From CBFHSF01 sp965658445 (GTDB lineage: Bacteria; Bacteroidota; Bacteroidia; Flavobacteriales; Schleiferiaceae), in the NCBI GenBank assembly GCA_965658445.1, contig CBFHSF010000002.1:62001-126000 (forward strand): 64,000 bases of DNA, given 5' to 3'. Each line of letters opens with the position of its first letter. Position 1 is the stretch's first letter. Under the pieces are notes generated by a model. The model was not told the origin of the DNA. It did not search any database and saw only the letters and a list, made by a program, of their open reading frames with translations. Of the stretch, positions 7,919 through 16,026 are shown piece after piece. Position numbers and translations under genes: made by a program.

Positions 7919-8917
7919 ATGGCTTGGAACTTTTTGAATAAAGAAGATATCGCTCCCATGCTCTCGCTCAGAGAGGGTGAAGAAAAATGGGGTCAACACT
8001 TTTCTTTTGTTTCCGGCTTAGACGACTTAGAATCCTCGGAAGCACCCTTTGTAATTTTGGGTGTGGAAGAGGATTTTGGCGTTTTGGGAAATCACGGCGT
8101 AGGCGGAACCCAAAAGGCGTGGAAGAACCTTCTGCCCGTTTTGGTCAACGTCCAAGAAAATCAGTTTCTCTCCAGCAATGACGTCATTCTTCTCGGATCG
8201 TATAAACCCACGAAACTCTATGAAACCCTAGGCCTTCAAGCCACTCCGGAGCGCGCTAGAAAAGCCGTGGAAACCGTAGATGCCGAAGTAGGTAATGCGA
8301 TAGAGAAAATTGTTGGGGCCGGAAAGATCCCCATTCTCATCGGCGGTGGACACAACAATGCCTACCCCTTATTGGCCGGAACCTCAAAGGCTTTAAAGTC
8401 TAAAGTCAACGCCATCAACCTCGATCCTCATGCGGATTTCAGACCCCTTGAAGGACGTCACAGCGGCAACGGGTTTTCATACGCCAAGGAAAAAGGCTTC
8501 CTCAACAATTACTATTTGTTGGGACTCCACCAGAATTACAATTCGGATGAGATGATTAAAAGGCTTTTAGACACTCCTGGGTTCGAAGTTCACTTTCAAG
8601 ATCATTGGATTCAAGGAAAGGGCAGTCTGATTGCCTCTCTCACCTCCTTTATGGAGAGATTGCCTGAAGACCCTTATGGGGTAGAATTGGATTTGGACGC
8701 CATAGAATACATGCCTACAAGTGCCATCACACCTTCAGGTGTGTCTCTAAATGAAGCTCGCTTGTACACGAGAACCACAGGTGCTCACAAAAACGCTCGC
8801 TACCTGCACCTTCCAGAAGGCCGCCCCACAGGAGAAGCCACTGCGGATAAAATGTTGGCCAAGGCCACGACCTACCTCATCACGGATTTTATCAAGGCGA
8901 AGAATTCGAAGAGATAG
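7919..8917 (+). CDS. hutG: Formimidoylglutamase / arginase-family ureohydrolase
   Basis: A 332-aa binuclear Mn enzyme of the arginase fold. Metal ligands are visible: His145 (GGGHNN), Asp169-x-His171-x-Asp173 (NLDPHADFR) and Asp258-x-Asp260 (VELDLDAIE). The family cleaves guanidino or formimino groups. Placed about 3 kb after hutI on the same strand, the best fit is hydrolysis of N-formimino-L-glutamate to glutamate and formamide, the step directly after HutI. Agmatinase or arginase activity cannot be excluded, so the symbol rests on context. The stop is followed by 110 bp before the SDR gene. Confidence 0.83.
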   Translation: MAWNFLNKEDIAPMLSLREGEEKWGQHFSFVSGLDDLESSEAPFVILGVEEDFGVLGNHGVGGTQKAWKNLLPVLVNVQENQFLSSNDVILLGSYKPTKLYETLGLQATPERARKAVETVDAEVGNAIEKIVGAGKIPILIGGGHNNAYPLLAGTSKALKSKVNAINLDPHADFRPLEGRHSGNGFSYAKEKGFLNNYYLLGLHQNYNSDEMIKRLLDTPGFEVHFQDHWIQGKGSLIASLTSFMERLPEDPYGVELDLDAIEYMPTSAITPSGVSLNEARLYTRTTGAHKNARYLHLPEGRPTGEATADKMLAKATTYLITDFIKAKNSKR

Positions 8918-9027
8918 GTATCTGTCAAGATTTCCCGTTTGTTATTTGAATCCGTGAACACTCTAGCCAAAAAAGAGTTCTAAGTGAGTGGAGAACGAAT
9001 TCCACAATCTTTATAATAAAACACAGC

Positions 9028-9738
9028 ATGGATATTAAAAACAGCAACATACTCATCACTGGAGGGTCTTCAGGTATAGGATTGGCCACGGCCAAATCAC
9101 TCATTGAAAAAGGCGCAAACGTTGTCATCACCGGTCGTGATGCCAAAAAAGTACAACGACAAGCAGAGGCCATAGGCGCTCACGGTATTGCCGCAGATGT
9201 CTCCAATCAAGAGGGCATTGACGCCATGTACGCCTTTGTGGATGAAAAACTCGGTGGATTGGACGTATTGATCAACAATGCAGGTTTTGGGATTTTTCCC
9301 ACTCTAGAAGAAACTACGTTCGAAGATTTCCAAAACGTATTCTCTACCAATGTATTTGGTGCCGCTATGACGGCCAAGGCGGCCATCCCTTATTTTAGAA
9401 AAGCCGGCAAGGGAAATATCATCAATATCAGTTCTACGGCCGGACGCAAGAGCTTTGGTCGCGGATCGGTTTATGCCGGATCCAAATTTGCTCTTTCTGC
9501 CATGACAGAAGCTTGGCGCGATGAATTTAGACGAGATAACGTACGGGTCATGCAAATCAACCCCTCAGAGGTAACCACGGCATTTTATGATAACGAGGGA
9601 AGGACTTCTCGCCCTGAGGCAGACAACAAACTCCGATCAGAAGAAATTGCACACGCCATTATCTCATGTCTAGAAATGGACGATAGAGGCTTTATCACGG
9701 AACTCAGCGTGTGGGCCACCAACCCCTTTGAGAAATAG
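9028..9738 (+). CDS. Short-chain dehydrogenase/reductase (SDR)
   Basis: A 236-aa classical SDR: NAD(P)-binding TGGSSGIG at residues 11-18, NNAG at 88-91, and catalytic Ser136, Tyr149 and Lys153 (YAGSK). This is the size and motif set of 3-ketoacyl-ACP-reductase-like oxidoreductases, but many such paralogues act on other carbonyls and the substrate is not inferable. It is the last plus-strand gene of the hutI-side run and ends 24 bp before the convergent lipocalin gene. Confidence 0.9.
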   Translation: MDIKNSNILITGGSSGIGLATAKSLIEKGANVVITGRDAKKVQRQAEAIGAHGIAADVSNQEGIDAMYAFVDEKLGGLDVLINNAGFGIFPTLEETTFEDFQNVFSTNVFGAAMTAKAAIPYFRKAGKGNIINISSTAGRKSFGRGSVYAGSKFALSAMTEAWRDEFRRDNVRVMQINPSEVTTAFYDNEGRTSRPEADNKLRSEEIAHAIISCLEMDDRGFITELSVWATNPFEK

Positions 9739-9762
9739 TATCAAGAGGGCGTAAAGCGAAGC

Positions 9763-10338
9763 TTACTCCACCTCTTCTTCCTCTAACTCCTTATCAACCT
9801 CCTCCACAGGTGGAGGCTGGGGACAATCTCCTTGAGAAACGAGTTCAATCCGGGTGATGTCAAATCCCCTGGATTGGGCCGTATCCAAGATGCTTTCAAA
9901 GGTCTTTTCTGGCAATGTTCTCTCGCGTGCCAATACCCACAAGCTCTCACGATCGGGGCTTCCCACCAAAGCATACGAATAGTCTTCGGCGAGGTCAATA
10001 ATCCAATAATCACCGAAAAAGGGCCAAAAGAAACTCACGCGGAGCTTGGCATTGGTCTCTGTATCCGCAATGTAGGCGTGGCCTTCTGCCTTTCTTACGT
10101 TGCCATCTATTTCAGTACACGAGTTGACAACAGAAACACGACTGTCGGATTCAATGGCGTACTCAGCAGAAATGCAAGAACATCCATTTTGGAAACTCTT
10201 TGGGAAATGTGCAATGTCATACCAAGTACCCATATACCTTTCGAGCTCTACAGATTCCACAACGGTCATGTCCTCTGGGGAGGAACAGCCCAGTAAAAAG
10301 AGAAGGCCCAAGGCCATGGATAGGTTTTTAAAAGTCAT
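9763..10338 (-). CDS. Lipocalin-family outer-membrane lipoprotein (Blc-like)
   Basis: A 191-aa lipoprotein: a short signal peptide ending in the lipobox LFLLGC, then the lipocalin start motif ELERYMGTWYDIAHFP and the family pattern of eight strands (for example FWPFFGDYWIIDLAEDYSYALVGSPDRESLWVLAR). Blc-type bacterial lipocalins bind fatty acids or lysolipids at the outer membrane and respond to envelope stress. The tail is strongly acidic (DKELEEEEVE). The ATG complementary to 10336-10338 is preferred over upstream starts because it places the signal peptide at the N-terminus. It lies downstream of the CrtA-like gene on the same strand. Confidence 0.92.
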   Translation of the reverse strand: MTFKNLSMALGLLFLLGCSSPEDMTVVESVELERYMGTWYDIAHFPKSFQNGCSCISAEYAIESDSRVSVVNSCTEIDGNVRKAEGHAYIADTETNAKLRVSFFWPFFGDYWIIDLAEDYSYALVGSPDRESLWVLARERTLPEKTFESILDTAQSRGFDITRIELVSQGDCPQPPPVEEVDKELEEEEVE

Positions 10339-10413
10339 GGTTATTGGTAGTTTGGTTTCAAAAAAATCGATAGTCAAAGAATGTCTTATTCGCTAGTATT
10401 TTGTTTAGGTAAA

Positions 10414-11097
10414 CTAAGAAGGTATACTAAAGGTAGCAAAATCACCGTGAACTTCTCTCACGGCAAATCGAACAAACAATTCTTCTCGGTACCACTTTAT
10501 GGAACGCGTCATCTGAATCATTTTAGAATGCGCCTTTTGCTTGTAGGCATAAGAAGCCATGGATTCCGCATTTTTCCATACGCTTAAGGTCGCTTGTTCA
10601 AGGATCGGAAGCTCCCCAACACCTCGAGCCATCAGCAATCCCTTTCTCTTAAAAACTCTACGGCTTACCGCAGGAACAAAAAACCAGAAAATAGGCCATT
10701 TGATTCGGGAAATGCTGGCGCGAGTTAGCACCATGAGTTTTCCCTCCCACTTTTCTTGTGAGTATTCAAAGGGTTGATCACCGTTCCAACTTCCATGCCC
10801 ATATAACGGGTCCGCAATGATTTTCAAATGCTTGTCGCACTTCTGCTTGAGTTCAGCAAAAAACGAGTGGCTTTTTTCAAAGGACAAGGCATCTTCTTCA
10901 CTTTCCCAATGAGAAAGCACAGCGTACATTCCCCAGTTGGGATAAATGGCAAAACCCTTACCGCCCCCTACTCCCAGCATCTTTATGAACTTGGCTCCGG
11001 GAAGGTCTTTGAGTTCACGGGATGATCTTCCCATCAAGACAAAGGCATCCCATTTTTGGGATCGTCCAGAAAAAGTAAAAAAGTGGACTGTGGTCAT
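10414..11097 (-). CDS. CrtA-related (spheroidene monooxygenase-like) protein
   Basis: A 227-aa protein resembling spheroidene monooxygenase CrtA. It opens with a ferredoxin-like fold (VHFFTFSG), then GRSSRELKDLPGAKFIKMLG, the aromatic-rich YPNWGMYAVLSHWESEEDA, and GSWNGDQPFEYS. The C-terminal half keeps the second repeat (LTRASISRIKWPIFWFFVPA, LSVWKNAESMASYAYKQKAH). In purple bacteria CrtA oxidises carotenoid ends, and crtA-related carotenoid hydroxylases are known in Flavobacteria (myxol-type pigments). No other carotenoid gene is in the window, so a carotenoid substrate is inferred from family alone. It may share a transcript with the lipocalin gene 75 bp downstream. Confidence 0.75.
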   Translation of the reverse strand: MTTVHFFTFSGRSQKWDAFVLMGRSSRELKDLPGAKFIKMLGVGGGKGFAIYPNWGMYAVLSHWESEEDALSFEKSHSFFAELKQKCDKHLKIIADPLYGHGSWNGDQPFEYSQEKWEGKLMVLTRASISRIKWPIFWFFVPAVSRRVFKRKGLLMARGVGELPILEQATLSVWKNAESMASYAYKQKAHSKMIQMTRSIKWYREELFVRFAVREVHGDFATFSIPS

Positions 11098-11231
11098 CTT
11101 TTTGGAGTGGTTGGTGGTTGCGTGTGATTATCGACGAAAATCTGTATTCCCAAAGGAAACGCACAGGACAACGACAATGTTTAATTTGACCCATCGCAAA
11201 AAAAGGACAGATTCATGAAGTGTTCCTTCCC

Positions 11232-11276
11232 AGTCACTACAAGTCACTAGTCACTAGTCACTAGTTACCAGTTATT
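11232..11276. repeat. Decaying heptamer tandem repeat (AGTCACT)n
   Basis: Four copies of AGTCACT (11232-11238, 11242-11248, 11249-11255, 11256-11262; the first two are separated by 3 nt) are followed by degenerate units AGTTACC and AGTTATT. They run into the stop codon of the ketoacyl-ACP synthase gene at 11275-11277. Read on the minus strand it is a GTGACTA array immediately 3' of that gene. No protein-coding role is apparent. Confidence 0.8.
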
Positions 11277-12282
11277 AATATTGAATCAACGCCGACGCCC
11301 AAGTAAATCCACTACCAAATGCCGCCAGACAAACCAAATCGCCGGCCTTAACTCTTCCCTCTTGTGTAGCCTCAGACAAGGCAATGGGGATAGAGGCTGC
11401 CGTGGTATTACCATAACGCATAATATTGTTGTAGACTTGGTCATTGCTCAAGCCCATCTTCTTTTGGATAAACTGAGAAATTCTCAAGTTGGCCTGGTGA
11501 GGAACGAGCAGATTGATGTCTTCTGCTGTTTTGTTGTTGGCTGCCAAGGCTTCGTTAATGACTTGCTCAAAGCGAACGACTGCGTGCTTAAACACGAAGT
11601 TACCGTTCATGTATGGGTAGTACGAAATGTCTTCTGGGTCATTGGCCTCGAGAATTTCAGGAACCCAATGACGAGTGCTCGGTCCAATCAGAGACAACTC
11701 CTCAGCGTGCTTTCCTTCCGAGTGCATGTGTGTGGACAAAACTCCTTTGCTGTCGTCCTCGCTTCTCTGCAGAACAATGGCTCCAGCGCCGTCTCCAAAA
11801 ATCACGGAAACACCGCGACCTCTTGTGGTCATATCCAATCCTCCCGAATGCAATTCCGATCCAATAACGAGAATGTTCTTGTACATTCCGGTTTTGATAA
11901 ACTGGTCTGCAACGGAGAGTGAATACACAAATCCAGAACATTGGTTTCTTACATCCAATGCACCAATTTCTTTAATTCCCAATTGTTCCTGCACCATTAC
12001 ACCCGGTCCTGGGAAGTAGTAATCGGGACTCAATGTAGCAAAGACGATAAAGTCAATGTCGTCAGGAGTAAGCCCTGCCTTTTCTATGGCCATGCGAGCG
12101 GCCTTGGTTCCCATGGTGCTCGGAGAATCTTCCGAACCAGGTACTACAAATCTTCTTTCTTTAATTCCGGTTCTCTCTTGGATCCACTCATCGTTGGTTT
12201 CCATGAGCTTTGACAAATCATCATTTGTTACGACGTTATCGGGCACATAATGGCCAACGCCTGCAATTTTTGATCTATACAT
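11275..12282 (-). CDS. Beta-ketoacyl-ACP synthase III family protein (FabH-like, paralogue 1)
   Basis: A 335-aa thiolase-fold condensing enzyme. The catalytic triad is visible: Cys115 in DVRNQCSGF, His in LVPHQANLRI and Asn in MRYGNTTAASIP. FabH starts fatty-acid synthesis by condensing acyl-CoA with malonyl-ACP. A second, distinct KASIII lies at 37197-38273, so one of the two may instead make specialised lipids or start another pathway. The N-terminus (YRSKIAGVGHYVPDNVVTN) supports the annotated ATG. A heptamer repeat array begins exactly at its stop codon. Which paralogue is the housekeeping enzyme cannot be decided here. Confidence 0.9.
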   Translation of the reverse strand: MYRSKIAGVGHYVPDNVVTNDDLSKLMETNDEWIQERTGIKERRFVVPGSEDSPSTMGTKAARMAIEKAGLTPDDIDFIVFATLSPDYYFPGPGVMVQEQLGIKEIGALDVRNQCSGFVYSLSVADQFIKTGMYKNILVIGSELHSGGLDMTTRGRGVSVIFGDGAGAIVLQRSEDDSKGVLSTHMHSEGKHAEELSLIGPSTRHWVPEILEANDPEDISYYPYMNGNFVFKHAVVRFEQVINEALAANNKTAEDINLLVPHQANLRISQFIQKKMGLSNDQVYNNIMRYGNTTAASIPIALSEATQEGRVKAGDLVCLAAFGSGFTWASALIQY

Positions 12283-12365
12283 TTGGTTATATTTTTCTTG
12301 GTGTCTAATGTTATAATTCGTGGCCGCTTTCCAACGACCCTTTACTAAAGATAGTGATTTTAGGT

Positions 12366-13502
12366 TTATCCGTTTTTTAAACTGTCAAGCAAGGTAGCAT
12401 AAACATTCTTAACGGCTTTTGACTCCTCTTCCCAAGTGAGTTGAGTACGAGCTTTTTGCAATCCAGCCTCAAAGGGAGTGGCTCCTAGCTCCATCATTTT
12501 GGTCATTCCACTGGCTATGGATTGTGGATTCATGGAATCAACGGAAATGCCCACCTCAAAGTTCTCTACTAAGGACTTTACCTCAACCACCTTAGAGCAC
12601 AACACGGGCAATCCGCGATGGATGTAATCAAAAACTTTATTGGGAAGGCTAAACTGATAATTGATATTGGTAGGCTTATCGAGAGAGAGCCCCACATCCG
12701 CCAAAGAAGTGTAACTCAACAAAACGTTGTAGGGAACTCTTCCCACAAAGTGAACTCTGTTCTCGATTCCCATTTTGGGAACTCTTTCTTTGAGGACCGG
12801 TATGACATCGCCATTGCCCACCAAGAGCAAATGAGCCTTTGGAACTTTGGCAAGAGCCTCCAAGGCCTCTTCCATTCCTCGGTCTACATTGATTCCTGAA
12901 CCTTGGTTGATAAATACAAAGGCATCTTTAGGAATGCCCAAATCAGAACGCTGAGCCTTGGGAATGTCCGCTGGAATGTCGCCTATGTTTCTAAAAACCA
13001 AAGGACGAATTCCGTAGTCCTTCTCATATAGCCCCGCAATGGAATCATTGACCGTAAAAACGGTTTTTAACTTGGGAAAGATACTTCGCTCTATTGCGGC
13101 CCAAACCTTTTTTACCCAACGGTCTTGAATTTCAGGTACCCCCAAGAAGTACTCGTGAGTATCATATACCAGAGGGGTTTTCCGAATTCTTGAAATGAGG
13201 TAATTGGGCAGTAAAGTGTCCAAGTCATTAGACACCAAAAGGTGGGAACGGTTGAAGAGCAGGAAAAAGAACAATCTAATATTGAACTCCGCATAGAAAA
13301 GTCCTCCCTTGCTAAAAAACATGGAAAAGCGATGCGTTGTGTACTTAAAATCCAATGGAGTGGAGTCCGCTTTTTCCCTTCCCACAAAAACAACTTCTGC
13401 CCCCATTTCCACCAACAGAGTACAAATCTTTTTGACTCTATTGTCCGTGGCGAGGTCATTGGTTACGCTGACGATTACTTTGGGAGCTCCCTTTACACTC
13501 AT
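12366..13502 (-). CDS. Glycosyltransferase, GT-B fold (GT4-like)
   Basis: A 378-aa cytosolic or membrane-associated glycosyltransferase. The N-terminal Rossmann half begins VIVSVTNDLATDNRVKKICTLL and the C-terminal donor-binding half carries HLLLVGNGDVIPVLKERVPK, VHFVGRVPYNVLLSYTSLAD and SLPNKVFDYIHRGLPVLCS, typical of GT4 enzymes. ATG complementary to 13500-13502 is chosen rather than a TTG two codons upstream. It is followed by the KASIII gene (84 bp) on the same strand. The acceptor and sugar are unknown, probably cell-surface glycan. Confidence 0.87.
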   Translation of the reverse strand: MSVKGAPKVIVSVTNDLATDNRVKKICTLLVEMGAEVVFVGREKADSTPLDFKYTTHRFSMFFSKGGLFYAEFNIRLFFFLLFNRSHLLVSNDLDTLLPNYLISRIRKTPLVYDTHEYFLGVPEIQDRWVKKVWAAIERSIFPKLKTVFTVNDSIAGLYEKDYGIRPLVFRNIGDIPADIPKAQRSDLGIPKDAFVFINQGSGINVDRGMEEALEALAKVPKAHLLLVGNGDVIPVLKERVPKMGIENRVHFVGRVPYNVLLSYTSLADVGLSLDKPTNINYQFSLPNKVFDYIHRGLPVLCSKVVEVKSLVENFEVGISVDSMNPQSIASGMTKMMELGATPFEAGLQKARTQLTWEEESKAVKNVYATLLDSLKNG

Positions 13503-13599
13503 AGGCAATTGCAGAAGTGTGCTAAGTTAGGATAACGCTGGGAGCCTACAAAGCCGTGTAAATTTTTAGAAAAATAACCTCCTTCACCACTTTGCATAG

Positions 13600-13607
13600 T
13601 ACATTTG
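13600..13607 (+). promoter_or_regulatory. Candidate -7 element upstream of queA
   Basis: TACATTTG matches the Bacteroidetes -7 consensus TAnnTTTG, 17 bp before the queA ATG. No clear TTTG -33 element is found 18-21 bp upstream, so this is a half-supported promoter. Confidence 0.4.
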
Positions 13608-13624
13608 CCTAGAATCGAGATTGC

Positions 13625-14872
13625 ATGAGCCCAAAGGATTTAAAAATTACGGACTTCACCTACGACCTTCCGGAAGAAAGGATCGCCAAAAGACCTCTCG
13701 AAAAAAGAGAATCCAGTCAATTGGCGGTGGTGACCCCAGAGGGTTTTGCTACTAAGCACTACTCGGATCTTCCGACCGTGCTTTCCGCAGAAACGACTTT
13801 GGTCTTTAACAATACCAAGGTTATCCACGCGCGTTTGCTCTTTCCTCGTGGCGAAGGTATTAGACCCTTTGAAGTTTTCTGTTTAGAACCCTCCAGTGGC
13901 TTAGACATTCAGAGGGCCATGGCCACTAAAAATACCATAGAGTACACCTGCTTAATTGGAGGAGCCAAGCGCTGGAAAAACAATCCGCAACAATTGGTTT
14001 TGGGAACCAAAGCCGGCACCCTAGTACTCAATGCGCACAAAGGAGATGCGGAGGCGGGTAGCTTTACCGTGACCTTTGATTGGAACTTAGACTTGACCTT
14101 TGCTGAAGTATTGGAGATATTGGGAAAGACCCCTCTTCCTCCCTACTTAAACCGCGACGTTGAAGAGGCCGATGCGGAGAGATATCAAACGGTTTTCGCA
14201 ACCTACGAAGGTTCCGTAGCGGCTCCTACTGCCGGTCTTCACTTTTCAGAACAGTTGATGAATGACCTCAATGCATCGGGCATTGGAAAAGAGTATGTAA
14301 CCCTTCATGTAGGTGCGGGAACGTTTAAGCCGGTGTCTTCAGAAACGCTAGAGGAGCACCCCATGCACTTTGAAGAGATTCATGTAAATCGAGACACCCT
14401 ATCTTCTCTACAATCCAAATTGGGGAATCTTACCGCAGTGGGAACCACTTCGGCTAGAACCTTAGAAAGTCTCTATTGGTTGGGTTGTTTGGTCAACGGT
14501 CAAGGACCCGAAGAAATGCCGGAAATACCCCAATGGCTTCCCTATGAAAAGAGAGAGGACATTTCTGCAGAGAGCGCACTTCAAAATCTGTTGGACTGGA
14601 TGGATTACAAGGAGGTCAACTCTTTTTACACCAAGACTCAATTATTGATTGCCCCTAGCTACACCTATCGAATGATCAATCAATTGATCACCAACTTCCA
14701 TCAGCCTCAAAGTACGTTAATACTACTTGTTGCTGCGGCCCTTGGGGATCGTTGGAAGGATTTGTATCAATACGCTTTGGACAACAATTATAGGTTCTTG
14801 AGCTATGGCGATGGCTGTCTCTTGCCCATTCCCAACCACCCCATTTCTAACAACAACTCACAATACGCATAA
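13625..14872 (+). CDS. queA: S-adenosylmethionine:tRNA ribosyltransferase-isomerase
   Basis: Transfers and isomerises the ribose of SAM onto preQ1 at the tRNA wobble position, giving epoxyqueuosine. Recognisable family blocks are LPEERIAKRPLEKRESS near the N-terminus, TLVFNNTKVIHARL, GKTPLPPYLNRDVEEADAER, VAAPTAGLHFSE, and the C-terminal TNFHQPQSTLILLVAA. Length 415 aa exceeds the roughly 350 aa of E. coli QueA, with extra sequence around residues 285-330. Its stop is 2 bp from the next ATG, so the downstream secreted-protein gene is probably co-expressed. Confidence 0.97.
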   Translation: MSPKDLKITDFTYDLPEERIAKRPLEKRESSQLAVVTPEGFATKHYSDLPTVLSAETTLVFNNTKVIHARLLFPRGEGIRPFEVFCLEPSSGLDIQRAMATKNTIEYTCLIGGAKRWKNNPQQLVLGTKAGTLVLNAHKGDAEAGSFTVTFDWNLDLTFAEVLEILGKTPLPPYLNRDVEEADAERYQTVFATYEGSVAAPTAGLHFSEQLMNDLNASGIGKEYVTLHVGAGTFKPVSSETLEEHPMHFEEIHVNRDTLSSLQSKLGNLTAVGTTSARTLESLYWLGCLVNGQGPEEMPEIPQWLPYEKREDISAESALQNLLDWMDYKEVNSFYTKTQLLIAPSYTYRMINQLITNFHQPQSTLILLVAAALGDRWKDLYQYALDNNYRFLSYGDGCLLPIPNHPISNNNSQYA

Positions 14873-14874
14873 GC

Positions 14875-16026
14875 ATGGAATCCCTTATCCTTCACAGTTA
14901 TTTTTCCTTGCTTTCCTTACTATCAGCACCACCTGCCATCGATACGGTATGGACTTTGCCCAATGAACTGGAAGAAATTTCTGGGATGGCCATTGGTGCC
15001 GACGGGTTGCTTTACGCGCACAACGACTCTGGTAACGAACCCATACTCTACGGATTGGATAGCACCGGGACCATTGTTAGAAAGGTGTACTTCACCAATG
15101 CCACCAACATAGATTGGGAAGAAATGACCAAGGATGAACAGGGTAACTTTTACATAGGCGATTTTGGAAACAATGCAAACAAGAGAAAAGACCAAGTCAT
15201 TTACGTCCTCTCCAGAAATGATTTTTACGCAAAAGACACGTTGACTGCAGAAATCATTAGAATCCAATTCGACGACCAAAATCAATATCCCCCAGAAGAA
15301 TACCAGCTCAACTACGATATGGAAGCCATGATCGTAAGGCGAGGAAGGATTTATCTATTTTCTAAAAACCGAACCAAACCCTTCTCGGGATTTACCAGAA
15401 TGCATTCTTTGCCCGCAGAACCGGGGAATTATTCTTTGACTGTCAAGGACTCTTTGTTTTTAGGAGAAGGCCCAAAGGAAAGGGATTGGGTTTCTGGGGC
15501 GGCCCTCAGCCCTGACGGAAGGTGCTTGGTTTTATTGGGGTACGACAAGATGTGGGTAATTCAGGATTCCTGGGGAAGTGATTGGCTGGGAGGCCACGTT
15601 TCTGAAATTCCCTTTAACTCTCTATCACAAAGAGAAGCGGCCACTTTTGTAAACGATTCTATTCTCTTGATTTCTGACGAGAAAAACATCATGGGAGGCC
15701 AGCAATTGTACCGAATGAATTTGGGAGAGGTCCGAAGAGTTTTTACACAGCAGAGACGCAAAGAGGTTTCGGTGGCGGAAAGGGTCATTGAAGACAATCT
15801 CACCTTTAGTGTAGAGACGTGGACTCGAGGTCCCATTTACTATTCTTTGATTTCATCCAATGGAGTGACCGTAACGTCTGGAAAAATCGGGGTCTTTGAC
15901 GCGGGAGAACACACCATTGAAATCCCCGTAGAAGATCTAATTCCCGGAGCCTATATTTTCAATATTCAAGTGGGTCATGAAAGGCATGGCTTTATAATGC
16001 GCAAATACGGTTTTAAAAAGGAATGA
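14875..16026 (+). CDS. Secreted beta-propeller-like protein with T9SS type A-like tail
   Basis: A 383-aa protein with a hydrophobic N-terminal stretch (about 4-17) consistent with a short signal peptide. Repeated strand/turn units suggest a propeller: ISGMAIGADGLLYAHNDSGN, NIDWEEMTKDEQGNFYIGDF, DMEAMIVRRGRIYLFSKN, WVSGAALSPDGRCLVLLGYD. The last about 75 residues (YYSLISSNGVTVTSGKIG through LIPGAYIFNIQ to MRKYGFKKE) resemble the T9SS type A sorting domain, implying export and surface attachment. No enzyme motif is recognised. It begins 2 bp after queA, an odd operon partner, and its 3' end overlaps the convergent PAP2 gene by 14 bp. Confidence 0.7.
   Translation: MESLILHSYFSLLSLLSAPPAIDTVWTLPNELEEISGMAIGADGLLYAHNDSGNEPILYGLDSTGTIVRKVYFTNATNIDWEEMTKDEQGNFYIGDFGNNANKRKDQVIYVLSRNDFYAKDTLTAEIIRIQFDDQNQYPPEEYQLNYDMEAMIVRRGRIYLFSKNRTKPFSGFTRMHSLPAEPGNYSLTVKDSLFLGEGPKERDWVSGAALSPDGRCLVLLGYDKMWVIQDSWGSDWLGGHVSEIPFNSLSQREAATFVNDSILLISDEKNIMGGQQLYRMNLGEVRRVFTQQRRKEVSVAERVIEDNLTFSVETWTRGPIYYSLISSNGVTVTSGKIGVFDAGEHTIEIPVEDLIPGAYIFNIQVGHERHGFIMRKYGFKKE

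Noticed and set aside
7919..8917. Agmatinase or arginase call for the ureohydrolase
   Set aside because: The fold cannot distinguish them, but hutI on the same strand favours formimidoylglutamase; kept as an alternative only.
11232..11276. Possible CRISPR-like or att repeat
   Set aside because: Units are seven bases with no spacers and no cas genes or integrase nearby; it is a simple tandem array.
12273..12284. TACATTTG on the plus strand near the KASIII start
   Set aside because: Matches the -7 consensus but no plus-strand gene follows; a coincidence at the ATG of a minus-strand gene.
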